Shown: piece after piece, positions 32,189 through 41,226 of the stretch
Layout: each line of letters begins with the position of its first letter
How positions within the stretch are numbered: position 1 is the first letter of the stretch
Origin: DYRB01 sp963802205
Lineage (GTDB): Bacteria; Pseudomonadota; Gammaproteobacteria; Chromatiales; Chromatiaceae
DNA: 64,000 nt
Assembly: GCA_963802205.1 (NCBI GenBank)
Contig: CAWDHW010000006.1
Span: 186,001-250,000, forward strand
Direction: 5' to 3'
Notes under the pieces: model-generated
The model's database searches: none
The model's input: the letters and a program-made list of their open reading frames with translations, nothing else
Told to the model about the DNA's origin: nothing
Program-made: the position numbers and the translations under genes

Positions 32189-33170
32189 ATGTTGGACATT
32201 GGCGCAAAGAAAACGGCTGATTGGGGCTGTGGTCCTGGTGATCCTGGCGGTGATCATTCTCCCCATGCTGGTGGAGGAGGGCCCTGACCACGAGCCCGCA
32301 CCCGAGAGCGAGTTCGCCATGCCGGCCCAGCCGCCAGTCGATCGGGGGCGCCAGGCCGAGGTCTTTCCGACCTTGGAGGAGGCGCGCCCCTGGGCGATGG
32401 ACGAGGGCACGGCCCCGGGCATGAGCGAGGCCCAAACGGGTGAGGCCACCGGCTTATCGGCGGACGAATTGGAGGCGGTTGCGCCCGAGACGTACGCCCA
32501 GCCGGTCGCTGCGGCAGCGCCAGCCAAGCAAGAGTCGGTCAAGCCAGCGCCGGCCAAGCCAGCATCCGCCAAGCCAGAGCCGGCCAAGCCAGCGCCGGTC
32601 AAGCCAGCGTCGGTCAAGCAAGAGTCGGCCAAGCCAGAGCCGGCCAAGACAGCACCCGCCAAGCCAGAGCCGGCCAAGCCAGCACCCGCCAAGCCGGAGC
32701 CGGCCAAGCCAGCGCCCGCCAAGCCAGAGCCGGCCAAGACAGCACCCACCAAGCCCGAGCAGGCCAAACCAGTACCCGCCAAGCCGGAGCCGCCCAAGCA
32801 AGAGCCGCGGAACACCCCAATCAAGCCGGACCCCGTCAAGACCGCGCCACCTAAGCCGGAACCGAAGGCAGACCCAGTCAAGGCCAAGGCGCCGGAGGCG
32901 GCACCCAAGCCCGTGCCCAAAGGGCTGGGGTCCTGGGTCGTGCAGGTCGCCGCCCTGGCGACCCCGGAGGCGGCTCAGAGGCTGGAACAGGACCTGCGTG
33001 GCAAGGGTTACTCCGCTTTCGTGCAGAAGCTGGAGGGGAGCAACCGTACCCTGTGGCGGGTCCGCGTGGGGCCGGAAATCGATCACGACCGTGCCAAGTC
33101 CATGGCGGACGACATCAAGCGCCACACCGGGATTCCCGATGTCAACGTCCGGAAATATCGCGACGGCTGA
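32189..33170 (+). CDS. dedD: DedD-like SPOR-domain cell-division protein (N-terminal frameshift)
   Basis: Inner-membrane protein with one TM helix (LIGAVVLVILAVIILPMLV), a long KPEPAKPAPAK-type low-complexity linker and a C-terminal SPOR domain (GSWVVQVAALATPEAAQRLEQDL...NVRKYRDG) that binds denuded septal peptidoglycan. The natural start is ATG 32189 with AAGGTGAGGC upstream, reading MLDIGAKK; one surplus A in the run 32210-32213 throws it out of frame just before RLIGAVV. As written, only a TTG at 32199 without a good ribosome site is in frame. It lies in the usual folC-dedD-cvpA-purF order. Confidence 0.87.
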
Positions 33171-33223
33171 CTCCGCGCGCCGAACCTCGTCCGCCACACC
33201 CGCGCCCCCCTTAAGGAGTCGTT

Positions 33224-33715
33224 ATGATTTGGGTCGATTACGTGATCATCGCTGTCATTGCCCTGTCGGCCCTGATCGGCCTGGCTCGGGGCTTGATCCG
33301 CGAGGTCCTCTCCCTGTTGATCTGGGTGGCCGCCGCAGGCGTTGCCTGGCTTTTCCATCGCACCTTGGCGGACCAGCTCACGCCCTGGTTGTCCACCCCC
33401 ACGGTGCGGATCGGGGTGGCCTTCGTCATCCTGGTCTTCGTGGTCTTGATCCTGGGGGCCATCCTGGGACAGCTCCTGACCACCCTGATCGATAAGACCG
33501 GGCTCACCGGGACGGACCGGTTGCTTGGCGTCCTCTTCGGTGCGGCCCGGGGCGCCGTCCTGGTGGCCGTGCTGGTCTATCTGGCGGCCCTGACCCCCAT
33601 GCTGGAGGACCCCTGGTGGAAGGAGTCCAGCCTCATCGGGCACTTCCAGACCCTGGCAGACCGGCTGTTGGAACTGATTCCCCCGGAGATCCAGGCCAAG
33701 ATCAAGAGCTTGTGA
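33224..33715 (+). CDS. cvpA: CvpA family protein
   Basis: 163 aa membrane protein with four hydrophobic segments. The N-terminal MIWVDYVIIAVIALSALIGLARGLIREV and the TDRLLGVLFGAARGAVLV helix are typical of CvpA, named for colicin V production and usually co-transcribed with purF. Molecular role is unclear; links to envelope stress are reported for the family. AAGGAG precedes the ATG. Confidence 0.92.
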   Translation: MIWVDYVIIAVIALSALIGLARGLIREVLSLLIWVAAAGVAWLFHRTLADQLTPWLSTPTVRIGVAFVILVFVVLILGAILGQLLTTLIDKTGLTGTDRLLGVLFGAARGAVLVAVLVYLAALTPMLEDPWWKESSLIGHFQTLADRLLELIPPEIQAKIKSL

Positions 33716-33823
33716 CCCAAGCCCGCTGTCGCGGGCGTCACGGTTGCGCGTCCTTGGGGCCCTGGTTTAAGGTGCCCCACCCATCCGCCCTCGCAGCGCC
33801 CCGGCGCGACCCTGAGGTGAGCC

Positions 33824-35341
33824 ATGTGCGGCATTGTTGGCATCGTGGGCAAGACCCCCGTCAACCAGGCCCTCTACGACGCCCTGTTGATGCTTCAGCA
33901 TCGCGGACAGGATGCCGCGGGGATCGTCACGGCCCAGGGCGACAAGCTCCACCTGCGCAAGGACACAGGCCTGGTGCGGGATGTCTTCCGCACCCGGCAC
34001 ATGATCCAGCTCAGGGGCAACATGGGGATCGGCCATGTGCGCTACCCCACCGCCGGCGGCTCCAGTTGTTCCGCCGAGGCGCAGCCCTTCTACGTCAATT
34101 CCCCCTATGGCATAGTCCTGGCCCACAACGGTAATCTCACCAACGCCGAGGATCTGAAGCGCGACCTCTTCGTGGAGGACCTGCGCCACATCAATACCGA
34201 GTCCGACTCGGAGATCCTGCTCAACATCTTTGCTCACGAGTTGCAGGTCCAGGGGAAGCTGCGCATCGACGACGGCGATCTGTTCCGCGCCGTGGCCGGG
34301 GTGCACCGGCGCTGCCGCGGGGGCTATGCGGCCGTGGCCATGATCCCGGGCTTCGGCATCCTCGGCTTCCGCGATCCCAATGGTATCCGGCCCCTGGTCT
34401 ACGGGCGGCGCGAGACCGAGGATGGCGTGGAGTACATGATTGCCTCCGAGAGCGTGGCCCTCGACACCCTGGACTTCACTCTGATTGCCGATGTAGCCCC
34501 GGGGGAGACGGTCTTCATCGACGTGGAAGGCCGTCTCTCGACCCATCAGTGCGCCTCCCAGCCGGTGTTGTCCCCGTGCATCTTCGAGTTCGTCTACCTC
34601 GCCCGACCGGACTCGATCATCGACAACATCTCGGTGCATAAGGCGCGCTCGCGCATGGGCAAGAAGCTGGCGGCGAAGATCCGCCGCGAGTGGCCAGGGC
34701 ACGACATCGACGTCGTCATCCCGGTCCCGGATACCAGCCGCACCGCCGCCCTGCAACTGGCGGAGGCCCTGGGGGTGCCGTACAGCGAGGGCTTCATCAA
34801 GAATCGCTACATCGCCCGGACCTTCATCATGCCCGGGCAGAAGATCCGCAAGAAATCGGTGCGCCAGAAGCTCAACGCCATCGACCTCGAGTTCCGCAAG
34901 AAAAACGTCCTGTTGGTGGACGACAGCATCGTGCGCGGGACTACCTCCCGGGAGATCGTCCAGATGGCCCGGGATGCCGGTGCACGCCGGGTCTACTTCG
35001 CCTCCGCCGCCCCGCCGGTGCGCTACCAAAACGTCTACGGCATCGATATGCCGTCGGCCAACGAACTGGTGGCCCACGGGCGGACCGAGGATGAGGTGGC
35101 GCGCCTGCTGGGTGCCGATCGCCTGATCTTTCAGGACCTCGAAGACCTGATCGACGCGGTGCAAAAGAAGGGCAAGAGCTATGTCGATCGCTTCGATACC
35201 TCGGTGTTCAACGGCGAGTACGTCACCGGGGATGTGACCCCGGAGTATCTGCGCCAGCTTGAGGCCAACCGCAGCGATCAGGCCCAGGAGTCCCGTAACC
35301 AGACCAGCGAGACCGCGCTTGATCTCTACAACAGTGCGTAG
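33824..35341 (+). CDS. purF: Amidophosphoribosyltransferase
   Basis: 505 aa first enzyme of de novo purine synthesis, transferring glutamine amide nitrogen to [13 protein letters not shown] places the nucleophilic Cys at residue 2 after Met removal; [15 protein letters not shown] and ADSEI-type [10 protein letters not shown] follow. The PRTase motif [18 protein letters not shown] is intact, and the C-terminal end has the usual long acidic tail. Follows cvpA at a 108-base gap containing a small GCCCGC/GCGGGC hairpin at 33721-33736. Confidence 0.97.
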   Translation: MCGIVGIVGKTPVNQALYDALLMLQHRGQDAAGIVTAQGDKLHLRKDTGLVRDVFRTRHMIQLRGNMGIGHVRYPTAGGSSCSAEAQPFYVNSPYGIVLAHNGNLTNAEDLKRDLFVEDLRHINTESDSEILLNIFAHELQVQGKLRIDDGDLFRAVAGVHRRCRGGYAAVAMIPGFGILGFRDPNGIRPLVYGRRETEDGVEYMIASESVALDTLDFTLIADVAPGETVFIDVEGRLSTHQCASQPVLSPCIFEFVYLARPDSIIDNISVHKARSRMGKKLAAKIRREWPGHDIDVVIPVPDTSRTAALQLAEALGVPYSEGFIKNRYIARTFIMPGQKIRKKSVRQKLNAIDLEFRKKNVLLVDDSIVRGTTSREIVQMARDAGARRVYFASAAPPVRYQNVYGIDMPSANELVAHGRTEDEVARLLGADRLIFQDLEDLIDAVQKKGKSYVDRFDTSVFNGEYVTGDVTPEYLRQLEANRSDQAQESRNQTSETALDLYNSA

Positions 35342-35352
35342 GGTGCCCGTCG

Positions 35353-35425
35353 GTAGGGTGGACAAGCGTAGCGCAGTCCACCTTTTCAGCGCCGTGGTGG
35401 ACGGTACTGCGCTTGTCCACCCTAC
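35353..35425. repeat. Long imperfect palindrome between purF and metZ
   Basis: GTAGGGTGGACAAGCG at 35353-35368 is perfectly complementary to CGCTTGTCCACCCTAC at 35410-35425, and an inner GTCCACC/GGTGGAC pair extends the stem. The structure fills most of the 115-base gap. It has the look of a mobile REP/MITE-like element; it might also end purF transcripts. Confidence 0.65.
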
Positions 35426-35456
35426 GACTACCCCTAACCACTGATCACTGAAACCA

Positions 35457-36641
35457 ATGTCCGACACCGACACCCCCGGCCTTGCCACTCTTGCCATCCG
35501 CACCGGCCACCGCCGCACGGCAGAGCAGGAGCACAGCGAGCCCATTTTCGCGACCTCGAGCTACGTCTTTGCGAGCGCCGCCGAGGCGGCGGCCCGCTTC
35601 GGCGGAGAGGCCCCCGGCAACATCTATTCGCGCTTCACCAATCCGACAGTCGCCGCCTTCGAGGAACGCCTGGCGGTGCTGGAGGGGGGCGAGGCGTGCG
35701 TGGCCACGGCCTCAGGGATGTCGGCCATCCTCGCCATGTGTCTGGGCCTGCTCCAGGCCGGGGACCACATGGTCTCCTCGCGCAGCATCTTCGGCAGTAC
35801 CACGGTCCTGTTCAATAAGTACTTGAGTCGCTGCGGCATTTCAACGAGCTATGCCCCGCTGGCGGACCTCGACGCCTGGGCGGCGGCCATAGGCCCCAAC
35901 ACCCGACTCCTGTTCGTCGAGACCCCATCGAATCCCCTCACCGAGATGGGCGACATCCGTGCCCTGGCGGACCTGGCCCACGCCCATGGGGCGCTGTTGG
36001 CGGTGGACAACTGCTTCTGTACTCCGGTCCTGCAACGCCCCCTGGCCCTGGGAGCGGATCTGGTGATCCATTCTGCTACCAAGTACCTGGACGGGCAGGG
36101 GCGCTGCCTGGGCGGGGCCGTGGTGGGCGACCGCAAGCGGGTGGGGGAGGATGTCTTCGGTTTCCTGCGCACCGCCGGTCCGACCATGAGCCCTTTCAAC
36201 GCCTGGGTCTTTCTCAAGGGGCTCGAGACCTTGAGCCTGCGCATGCAGGCCCATGCCCGCGCCGCAGCGGACCTGGCGCACTGGCTTGAGGGCCTTCCGG
36301 GGGTGGTGCGCGTCCACTACCCCGGGCTTCCCTCTCACCCCCAGCACCACCTGGTCGGGCCCCAGCAGAGCACCGGTGGCGGCATCGTCGCCTTCGAGGT
36401 CGAAGGCGGCCGGGAGTCGGCCTGGCGGGTCATCGATGCCACCCGCATGCTCTCCATCACCGCCAACCTGGGCGACACCAAGACCACCATCACCCACCCC
36501 GCCAGCACTACCCACGGGCGCCTGACCCCGGAGGAGCGTGGTTTGGCAGGGATCGGGGAGGGTCTGATCCGGATCGCTGTGGGGCTGGAGGACTTGGCCG
36601 ACATCCAGGCCGACCTGGCCCGCGGCTTGTCCGGCACCTGA
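35457..36641 (+). CDS. metZ: O-succinylhomoserine sulfhydrylase
   Basis: 394 aa PLP enzyme of the Cys/Met metabolism family that makes homocysteine directly from sulfide. PIFATSSYVFASAAEAAARF, YSRFTNPTVAAFEERLAVLEGGE, SRSIFGSTTVLFNKYL, and the PLP-lysine motif VIHSATKYLDGQGR are characteristic of MetZ. Position after purF fits gammaproteobacteria. Direct sulfhydrylation would suit a sulfide-rich organism. Confidence 0.95.
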   Translation: MSDTDTPGLATLAIRTGHRRTAEQEHSEPIFATSSYVFASAAEAAARFGGEAPGNIYSRFTNPTVAAFEERLAVLEGGEACVATASGMSAILAMCLGLLQAGDHMVSSRSIFGSTTVLFNKYLSRCGISTSYAPLADLDAWAAAIGPNTRLLFVETPSNPLTEMGDIRALADLAHAHGALLAVDNCFCTPVLQRPLALGADLVIHSATKYLDGQGRCLGGAVVGDRKRVGEDVFGFLRTAGPTMSPFNAWVFLKGLETLSLRMQAHARAAADLAHWLEGLPGVVRVHYPGLPSHPQHHLVGPQQSTGGGIVAFEVEGGRESAWRVIDATRMLSITANLGDTKTTITHPASTTHGRLTPEERGLAGIGEGLIRIAVGLEDLADIQADLARGLSGT

Positions 36642-36650
36642 GACCGCGCG

Positions 36651-37352
36651 ATGTCCGGGCATCGTCTTCCGGGCAACCCTGAGACCCCCGAGGCCCCGTC
36701 CGGGATGCTCCCGGCGCCGCAGGCGTATCCCCCATCCCTGGGGGCTTCGCCTGGGGGGCTCCCGGCGCCGCAGGCGTATCCCCCATCCCTGGGGGCTAAA
36801 TGGGATGAGCGCTACGGGGGTGCCGCGGCTTTGCCGGAGCCGGCCTCGGTCCTCCGCGATAACCTGCACCTGCTGCCCGGACAAGGGCGAGCCCTGGATC
36901 TGGCCTGCGGCTTGGGGGCCAATGCCCTGCTGCTTGCCGGGCTCGGGCTCGATGTCGTCGCGTGGGACCTGTCACCGGTCGCCGTGATGCGGGTCCGGGA
37001 ACTGGCGGGCCTGATGCAATTGCGGGCGGAGGTGGAGGTCCGCGACGTCAGCGTTCACCCGCCGGCGCCGGCGAGCTTCGATTGCATCGTAGTGGCGCAC
37101 TTCCTCGATCGGGAGCTGACCCCAGCCATCGCCGAGGCACTGCGCCCGGGCGGGCTGCTTTTCTACCAGACCTTCGCCCTCGATGGCGTCGGCGGGCGCG
37201 GCCCCAGCAATCCATCGTACCGTTTGGGCACCAATGAATTGCTGGGACTCTTCGACAGGCTGATCGTGCGCTTCTACCGCGAGGAAGGCCGCCTCGGGGA
37301 TCTCTCCCGCGGGACCCGCAACCTGGTGCAACTCATCGCACAGCGCCCCTGA
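36651..37352 (+). CDS. SAM-dependent class I methyltransferase with repeat-expanded N terminus
   Basis: Up to 233 aa. The catalytic part starts KWDERYG and has the SAM-binding LDLACGLGANALLLAGLGLDVVAWDLSPVA, SFDCIVVAHFLDRE and ALRPGGLLFYQTF, resembling TehB/Tam-like methyltransferases; substrate unknown. The segment before KWDERYG contains two in-frame copies of LPAPQAYPPSLGA encoded by an exact 39-base repeat. No start codon lies between the repeats and KWDERYG, so translation from 36651 or 36705 must read through them. Confidence 0.82.
   Translation: MSGHRLPGNPETPEAPSGMLPAPQAYPPSLGASPGGLPAPQAYPPSLGAKWDERYGGAAALPEPASVLRDNLHLLPGQGRALDLACGLGANALLLAGLGLDVVAWDLSPVAVMRVRELAGLMQLRAEVEVRDVSVHPPAPASFDCIVVAHFLDRELTPAIAEALRPGGLLFYQTFALDGVGGRGPSNPSYRLGTNELLGLFDRLIVRFYREEGRLGDLSRGTRNLVQLIAQRP
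36708..36797 (+). repeat. Two direct 39-bp repeats inside a coding N terminus
   Basis: Identical units at 36708-36746 and 36759-36797, each beginning CTCCCGGCGCCGCAGGCG and ending CATCCCTGGGGGCT. The 51-base period keeps the reading frame. They appear inserted between the methyltransferase start and its conserved KWDERYG. Confidence 0.85.
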
Positions 37353-37407
37353 TCGGCTACGCTTGGGCTAACGGCTCGATGCAATCTAAGCGGAGTAGAG
37401 GGCTGAC

Positions 37408-38841
37408 ATGGAACTCGAATTCTACGGCGCCGCGAGCGGCGTCACCGGCTCCTGCCACATCCTGAAGGTTGGGCCCCATCGGGTCCTGCTCGACTGCGGC
37501 CTTATCCAGGGCAGCCGGGAGGAGGAAGAGCGCAATCGGGAGCCTTTTCCGTTCGACCCCGCGGGCATCGACGCCGTGGTCCTGAGCCATGCTCACCTGG
37601 ACCACTCGGGTCGCCTGCCACTCCTGGTGCAGCAGGGCTTCCGTGGTCCCATCTACACCCAGAACGCCACCTGCGACCTGTGCGATGTGCTCTGGCAGGA
37701 CGCGGCAGGCCTGGAGGAACGGGACGCCGAGTACCACAATCGCCGCCACCCCGGCGCCGGGGTGGCGAGACCGCTTTACACCCGGCGGGATGCCGCCAGG
37801 GCCTGGGACCAGCTCGTCGGACTACCCTACCGCGTTCCCCGGGAGATCCTGCCGGGAATCGGCGTGCGCCTACTCGACGCCGGCCACATCCTGGGTTCGG
37901 CCTTGGTGGAGGTCACCATCGAGGAGCGGGGCCACGCCCGCAAGCTGGTTTTCTCCGGGGACATCGGCCAGTACGATACCCCCATCCTGCACGATCCGAC
38001 GACCATCCAGGAGGCCGATGTCGTGCTCATGGAGAGCACCTACGGCGACCGGCTTCACCGGAACAGGGAGGAGACGATTCGCGAGATCGGGGAGATCCTT
38101 GCCGCCGCCCGCCACGACAAGGGCAATGTCCTCATCCCCGCCTTCGCCATCGGCCGCAGCCAGGAGATCCTGTACCTGTTTGGGCAGTACTACGAGGCGT
38201 GGGGGCTGGATCGGTGGCAGATCTTCCTCGACAGCCCCATGGCCATCGAGGCCACCCGCATCTACTGGGAGTATCCGCAGCTCTACGACGAGGAGGCCAC
38301 CAAGCTCCGCGAGCGCCTGCACGAGATGCCCCGGCTCCAGAACCTGCACCTCACCCGTAGCGTGGAGGAGTCGCAGGCCATCAACCGCTTCGAGAGCGGC
38401 GCCATCATTATCGCCGGCAGTGGCATGTGCACCGGCGGGCGCATCGTCCATCACCTCAAACGGAACCTGGGGCGGCGCGGCTGCCACGTGCTCATCGTGG
38501 GCTTCCAGGCATACGGCACGCTTGGCCGTCGGCTGGTAAATGGGGAGCGGAGCGTGCGCATCCACGGCGAGGACTACCGGGTCCAGGCCCAGGTCAACAC
38601 GGTCGGCGGCCTGTCTGCGCATGCCGATCAGGCCGATCTGCTGCGCTGGGTGGGGGGCTTTCGTACCCATCCGGCCGTTTGCCTCGTGCATGGCGAGCCC
38701 GAGGCCAAACAGGCTCTCCAGTCCAGGCTGAGGGAGAGGCTGGGGATCGATGCGGCGATACCTGCCCCGGGGGAGATACTCGACCTCAGCGCCATGGGCA
38801 GGACGAGTCACCGCGCAGCGCCAGAGACCCACGGGGGCTGA
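37408..38841 (+). CDS. MBL-fold/beta-CASP RNA-processing-type hydrolase
   Basis: 477 aa metallo-beta-lactamase protein of the beta-CASP (CPSF73/YsiA-like exoribonuclease) group. Metal motifs: SHAHLDHSGRLP, the DAGHILGS histidine, FSGDIG, and VHGEPEAK near the C terminus. Beta-CASP motifs: MESTYGDR, FLDSPMAIEAT, IIIAGSGMCTGGRIVHHL and GGLSAHADQADLL. Predicted cytoplasmic zinc-dependent nuclease acting on RNA; the target is unknown. It sits between the methyltransferase and a relic of that same methyltransferase. Confidence 0.88.
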   Translation: MELEFYGAASGVTGSCHILKVGPHRVLLDCGLIQGSREEEERNREPFPFDPAGIDAVVLSHAHLDHSGRLPLLVQQGFRGPIYTQNATCDLCDVLWQDAAGLEERDAEYHNRRHPGAGVARPLYTRRDAARAWDQLVGLPYRVPREILPGIGVRLLDAGHILGSALVEVTIEERGHARKLVFSGDIGQYDTPILHDPTTIQEADVVLMESTYGDRLHRNREETIREIGEILAAARHDKGNVLIPAFAIGRSQEILYLFGQYYEAWGLDRWQIFLDSPMAIEATRIYWEYPQLYDEEATKLRERLHEMPRLQNLHLTRSVEESQAINRFESGAIIIAGSGMCTGGRIVHHLKRNLGRRGCHVLIVGFQAYGTLGRRLVNGERSVRIHGEDYRVQAQVNTVGGLSAHADQADLLRWVGGFRTHPAVCLVHGEPEAKQALQSRLRERLGIDAAIPAPGEILDLSAMGRTSHRAAPETHGG

Positions 38842-38859
38842 TGCGGTTGCATGGCGTCT

Positions 38860-38894
38860 GCCGCCGACCCAGGGCCAGGCCCTGGGTCGGCGGC
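38860..38894. repeat. 15-bp perfect hairpin after the beta-CASP gene
   Basis: GCCGCCGACCCAGGG (38860-38874) pairs perfectly with CCCTGGGTCGGCGGC (38880-38894) across a 5-base loop. A short T-run begins about 15 bases later (38910), so it may help termination but is not a textbook terminator. Confidence 0.5.
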
Positions 38895-38915
38895 CTGGGT
38901 GAAGCGTCATTTTTG

Positions 38916-39045
38916 TCAGCGGGATACGGGCGAGATGTGGTCGCCCGTGGCCTGTCGCCGGTTATTCTGGCGCGGGTTCAGGAACTGGCAAGGCTCACTC
39001 GGCTGCGGGCGGCGGCGGAACTGCGCCATATTCGGGCCCGTCCGC
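38916..39045 (+). pseudogene. Relic fragment of the SAM-methyltransferase
   Basis: About 43 codons read SAGYGRDVVARGLSPV...RVQELARLTRLRAAAELRHI. They align with residues of the 36651 methyltransferase (GLGLDVVAWDLSPVAVMRVRELAGLMQLRAEVEVRDV) at roughly half identity, covering the second SAM-binding strand and following helix. There is no start, no glycine motif and no C terminus, so this is a decayed partial duplicate. Confidence 0.6.
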
Positions 39046-39052
39046 ATTTCCC

Positions 39053-40951
39053 TCAGTCAGGGACGCTGACGATATTCGGGTGGCGCCGCCGCGCCGCGGT
39101 CCCCCGCCAGGCCGCTTGTTGGGCAGGTCCGGGAGGCTCGGATTGGACGATGCGATTGCGTCCACCCTCCTTGGCCAGATACAGGGCCTCGTCGGCTCGG
39201 CGGATGAGGTGGTCCAGGGGCTCATGGGGCACCCGCTGGGCCATGCCGATGCTTGCGGTGACGCTCAGGGTCTGGCCGTCGCCGAGGACAATGGTGTGGT
39301 TTGCAAGGGCCTCCCGCAAGCGCTCGGCGACGGCGTTCATTGAGGCGGCGGCACCGTCGACCAGGAAGCAGATGATCTCCTCTCCACCATAACGCACCAC
39401 AACGTCGGCCTCCCGCACCATGCCGAGGAGCAGGGCGGCGATGGCCTGGAGGACCCGGTCTCCGGCGGCGTGGCCGAACTGATCGTTGACGCGCTTGAAG
39501 TGGTCGATGTCGAGCATCAGGGCGGCCAGCCCCTGACCCGGGTCACGGTCGTGCAGGGCGCAGTAGCGGGCCATGACCTCCTGCATGTAAAAGCGGGTGA
39601 AGAGTCCGGTGAGTGGATCGCGTATGGATCGCTCATAGGCCTTCTGGCGCTCCATGTCCATGGTGCGATAGATGACCTCCCGCTCGATAGCGACCTGCAG
39701 GGGCAGCGCGAGCTGTTCAATGACCTGCTCGACCTCGGGCGTGATGTCCAGGTCACCCTCCAGATGGATGACCGCCGCCGCGGCCATGCGGTGGTCGCGG
39801 ACGGTAAAAAGGGGCAGGGTGAGGATGCTGCCTGCGTGGGCGCCCTGGGGACCAGGGCGGCTGCAGAAGGTGGCATTGTAGATGGTGTGATCGTGAAACT
39901 CCGGGTATGTGGCGTGGGCGGCAATCCACTCGTGCGGGGTCAGATCCAGGATCGTGCGGACCTCCAAGGGCAGATCGTCCACGATCCCGGCGAATCGGGT
40001 CTCCGGGGAGAGCATCAGGACGGTCCCGTCCTCCAGGGTGGCGTAGTAGTCGATGCGTCGAGCCCGCAGGTCGCGCTGGACCAGCTCCAGGAGACGCTTG
40101 GCGATCTCGCCGAACTCGCGATACAGGAGCATGGTCTGGGTGATCTCGCGCAGGGTCTCGCTGAGGCGCGAGAGGCGTTGGAGGTCCATATTGCCGCGAG
40201 CAAAGAGGTAGCTGCCGCACTCCAGGCTGCGCAGCTTCTCTGTCAGGAAGGGAACCAGGCGCGGCGGGATGATGGAGCCATGCTGGGGCGCGATGGCGTG
40301 GACCGGGAAGCGGTCGATCTGGGAGAGGGCGTAGCCGAGGATGTCTCGGCTCGGCATGTAGTGCTCGTGGAACAGTCGGATGGTTTCGTAGTGGGACTCG
40401 TCCCGGGCAACCAGCGTTGGTTGGGTGCTGAAGCCACCGAAGAGGTCGCTGGAAAAGAGCACGCGGCTGCGGGGATCGAAGGTGCAGAAGGCCCCCGGGA
40501 AATGGGCATAGGGGGTGAAGATGAACTGGAGCTCGCGGTCCGCCAGGGGGAGGCGCCAATTGTGCTCATCCACCAGCCAGAAGGGCATGCGCAGGTCGTA
40601 GTGCCTGAGGAGGCCCTTGCCCCGCCAGTGGGTCACCAGGACCGCGTCCGGACGGTCGACCAGCGCGTCGATGATGGGCAGCGCGGCGGTGATGTCCGGG
40701 TCCGGGTGGTGGCAGACGTAATAGCGAATCTGGCCCAGCGGCATGACCTCCTGGATCTTGCGCAGGGTCCCCGAGAAGGTCAGGGGCGAGCCTGGGTCGA
40801 ACAGCACCGACTGGTCCCCCTGCTCCAGCAGGTAGACGTGGCACTGGAAGGGGTCGTCCGCCAGGACCTCGCCGACCCACCAGATGCGCGGGGCGATTTC
40901 CACGGCGTGGCGGGTATCGGCGGCCGCAAGGCGGGCTTCGTCATAGAGCAT
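39053..40951 (-). CDS. ODP-type metallo-beta-lactamase sensor fused to a diguanylate cyclase
   Basis: 632 aa. Residues 1-250 form an MBL fold like flavodiiron or oxygen-binding di-iron (ODP) proteins: CHHPDPD (H82, D84, D86), H150 in YAHFPGAF, D169 in FSSDLFGG, and H224 in APQHGS are candidate di-iron ligands. A helical/GAF-like middle (about 240-440) leads to a C-terminal GGDEF domain with RDPLTGLFTRFY, DIDHFKRVND and an active RYGGEE (GGEE about 522-525). An RxxD inhibitory site (R513-D516) lies five residues ahead. Likely an oxygen- or redox-gated cyclic-di-GMP synthase; no membrane segments. AAAGGGG precedes the ATG. Confidence 0.85.
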   Translation of the reverse strand: MLYDEARLAAADTRHAVEIAPRIWWVGEVLADDPFQCHVYLLEQGDQSVLFDPGSPLTFSGTLRKIQEVMPLGQIRYYVCHHPDPDITAALPIIDALVDRPDAVLVTHWRGKGLLRHYDLRMPFWLVDEHNWRLPLADRELQFIFTPYAHFPGAFCTFDPRSRVLFSSDLFGGFSTQPTLVARDESHYETIRLFHEHYMPSRDILGYALSQIDRFPVHAIAPQHGSIIPPRLVPFLTEKLRSLECGSYLFARGNMDLQRLSRLSETLREITQTMLLYREFGEIAKRLLELVQRDLRARRIDYYATLEDGTVLMLSPETRFAGIVDDLPLEVRTILDLTPHEWIAAHATYPEFHDHTIYNATFCSRPGPQGAHAGSILTLPLFTVRDHRMAAAAVIHLEGDLDITPEVEQVIEQLALPLQVAIEREVIYRTMDMERQKAYERSIRDPLTGLFTRFYMQEVMARYCALHDRDPGQGLAALMLDIDHFKRVNDQFGHAAGDRVLQAIAALLLGMVREADVVVRYGGEEIICFLVDGAAASMNAVAERLREALANHTIVLGDGQTLSVTASIGMAQRVPHEPLDHLIRRADEALYLAKEGGRNRIVQSEPPGPAQQAAWRGTAARRRHPNIVSVPD

Positions 40952-41226
40952 GATGGGTTTCCCCTTTGGGTGCCGCATCGATGCGGCTGGGCGCAAGGTG
41001 CCCGCAGGCCGGCAGGAGGTGGCATATCGCACCATTCTAGGCAATCTGCCGGGCATCGGGTTTCGTCCAACTGCGCCCCGGGGTGCCTGGCCGGACCTGG
41101 CCGATTCTACCGCATGGTCAGGGGGATACTCGACGCCCTGCGGGCGTGGGATCGGGGCAGGGGTTGCTGTTAGGATGCCGCGTCAAGGCCACATACCCAA
41201 TCCAGCAGCAACCGGAATTTCAGACG

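Noticed and set aside
32199..32201. TTG as the true start of dedD
   Set aside because: It lacks a ribosome site, whereas ATG 32189 has AAGGTGAGGC and family-like MLDIGAKK; a surplus A explains the frame better.
33721..33736. GCCCGC-TGTC-GCGGGC hairpin after cvpA as a terminator
   Set aside because: No T-run follows and purF lies in the same direction; too weak to call.
36708..36797. The 39-bp direct repeats as a CRISPR remnant
   Set aside because: Only two units with a 12-base spacer, in frame within a gene, with no cas genes.
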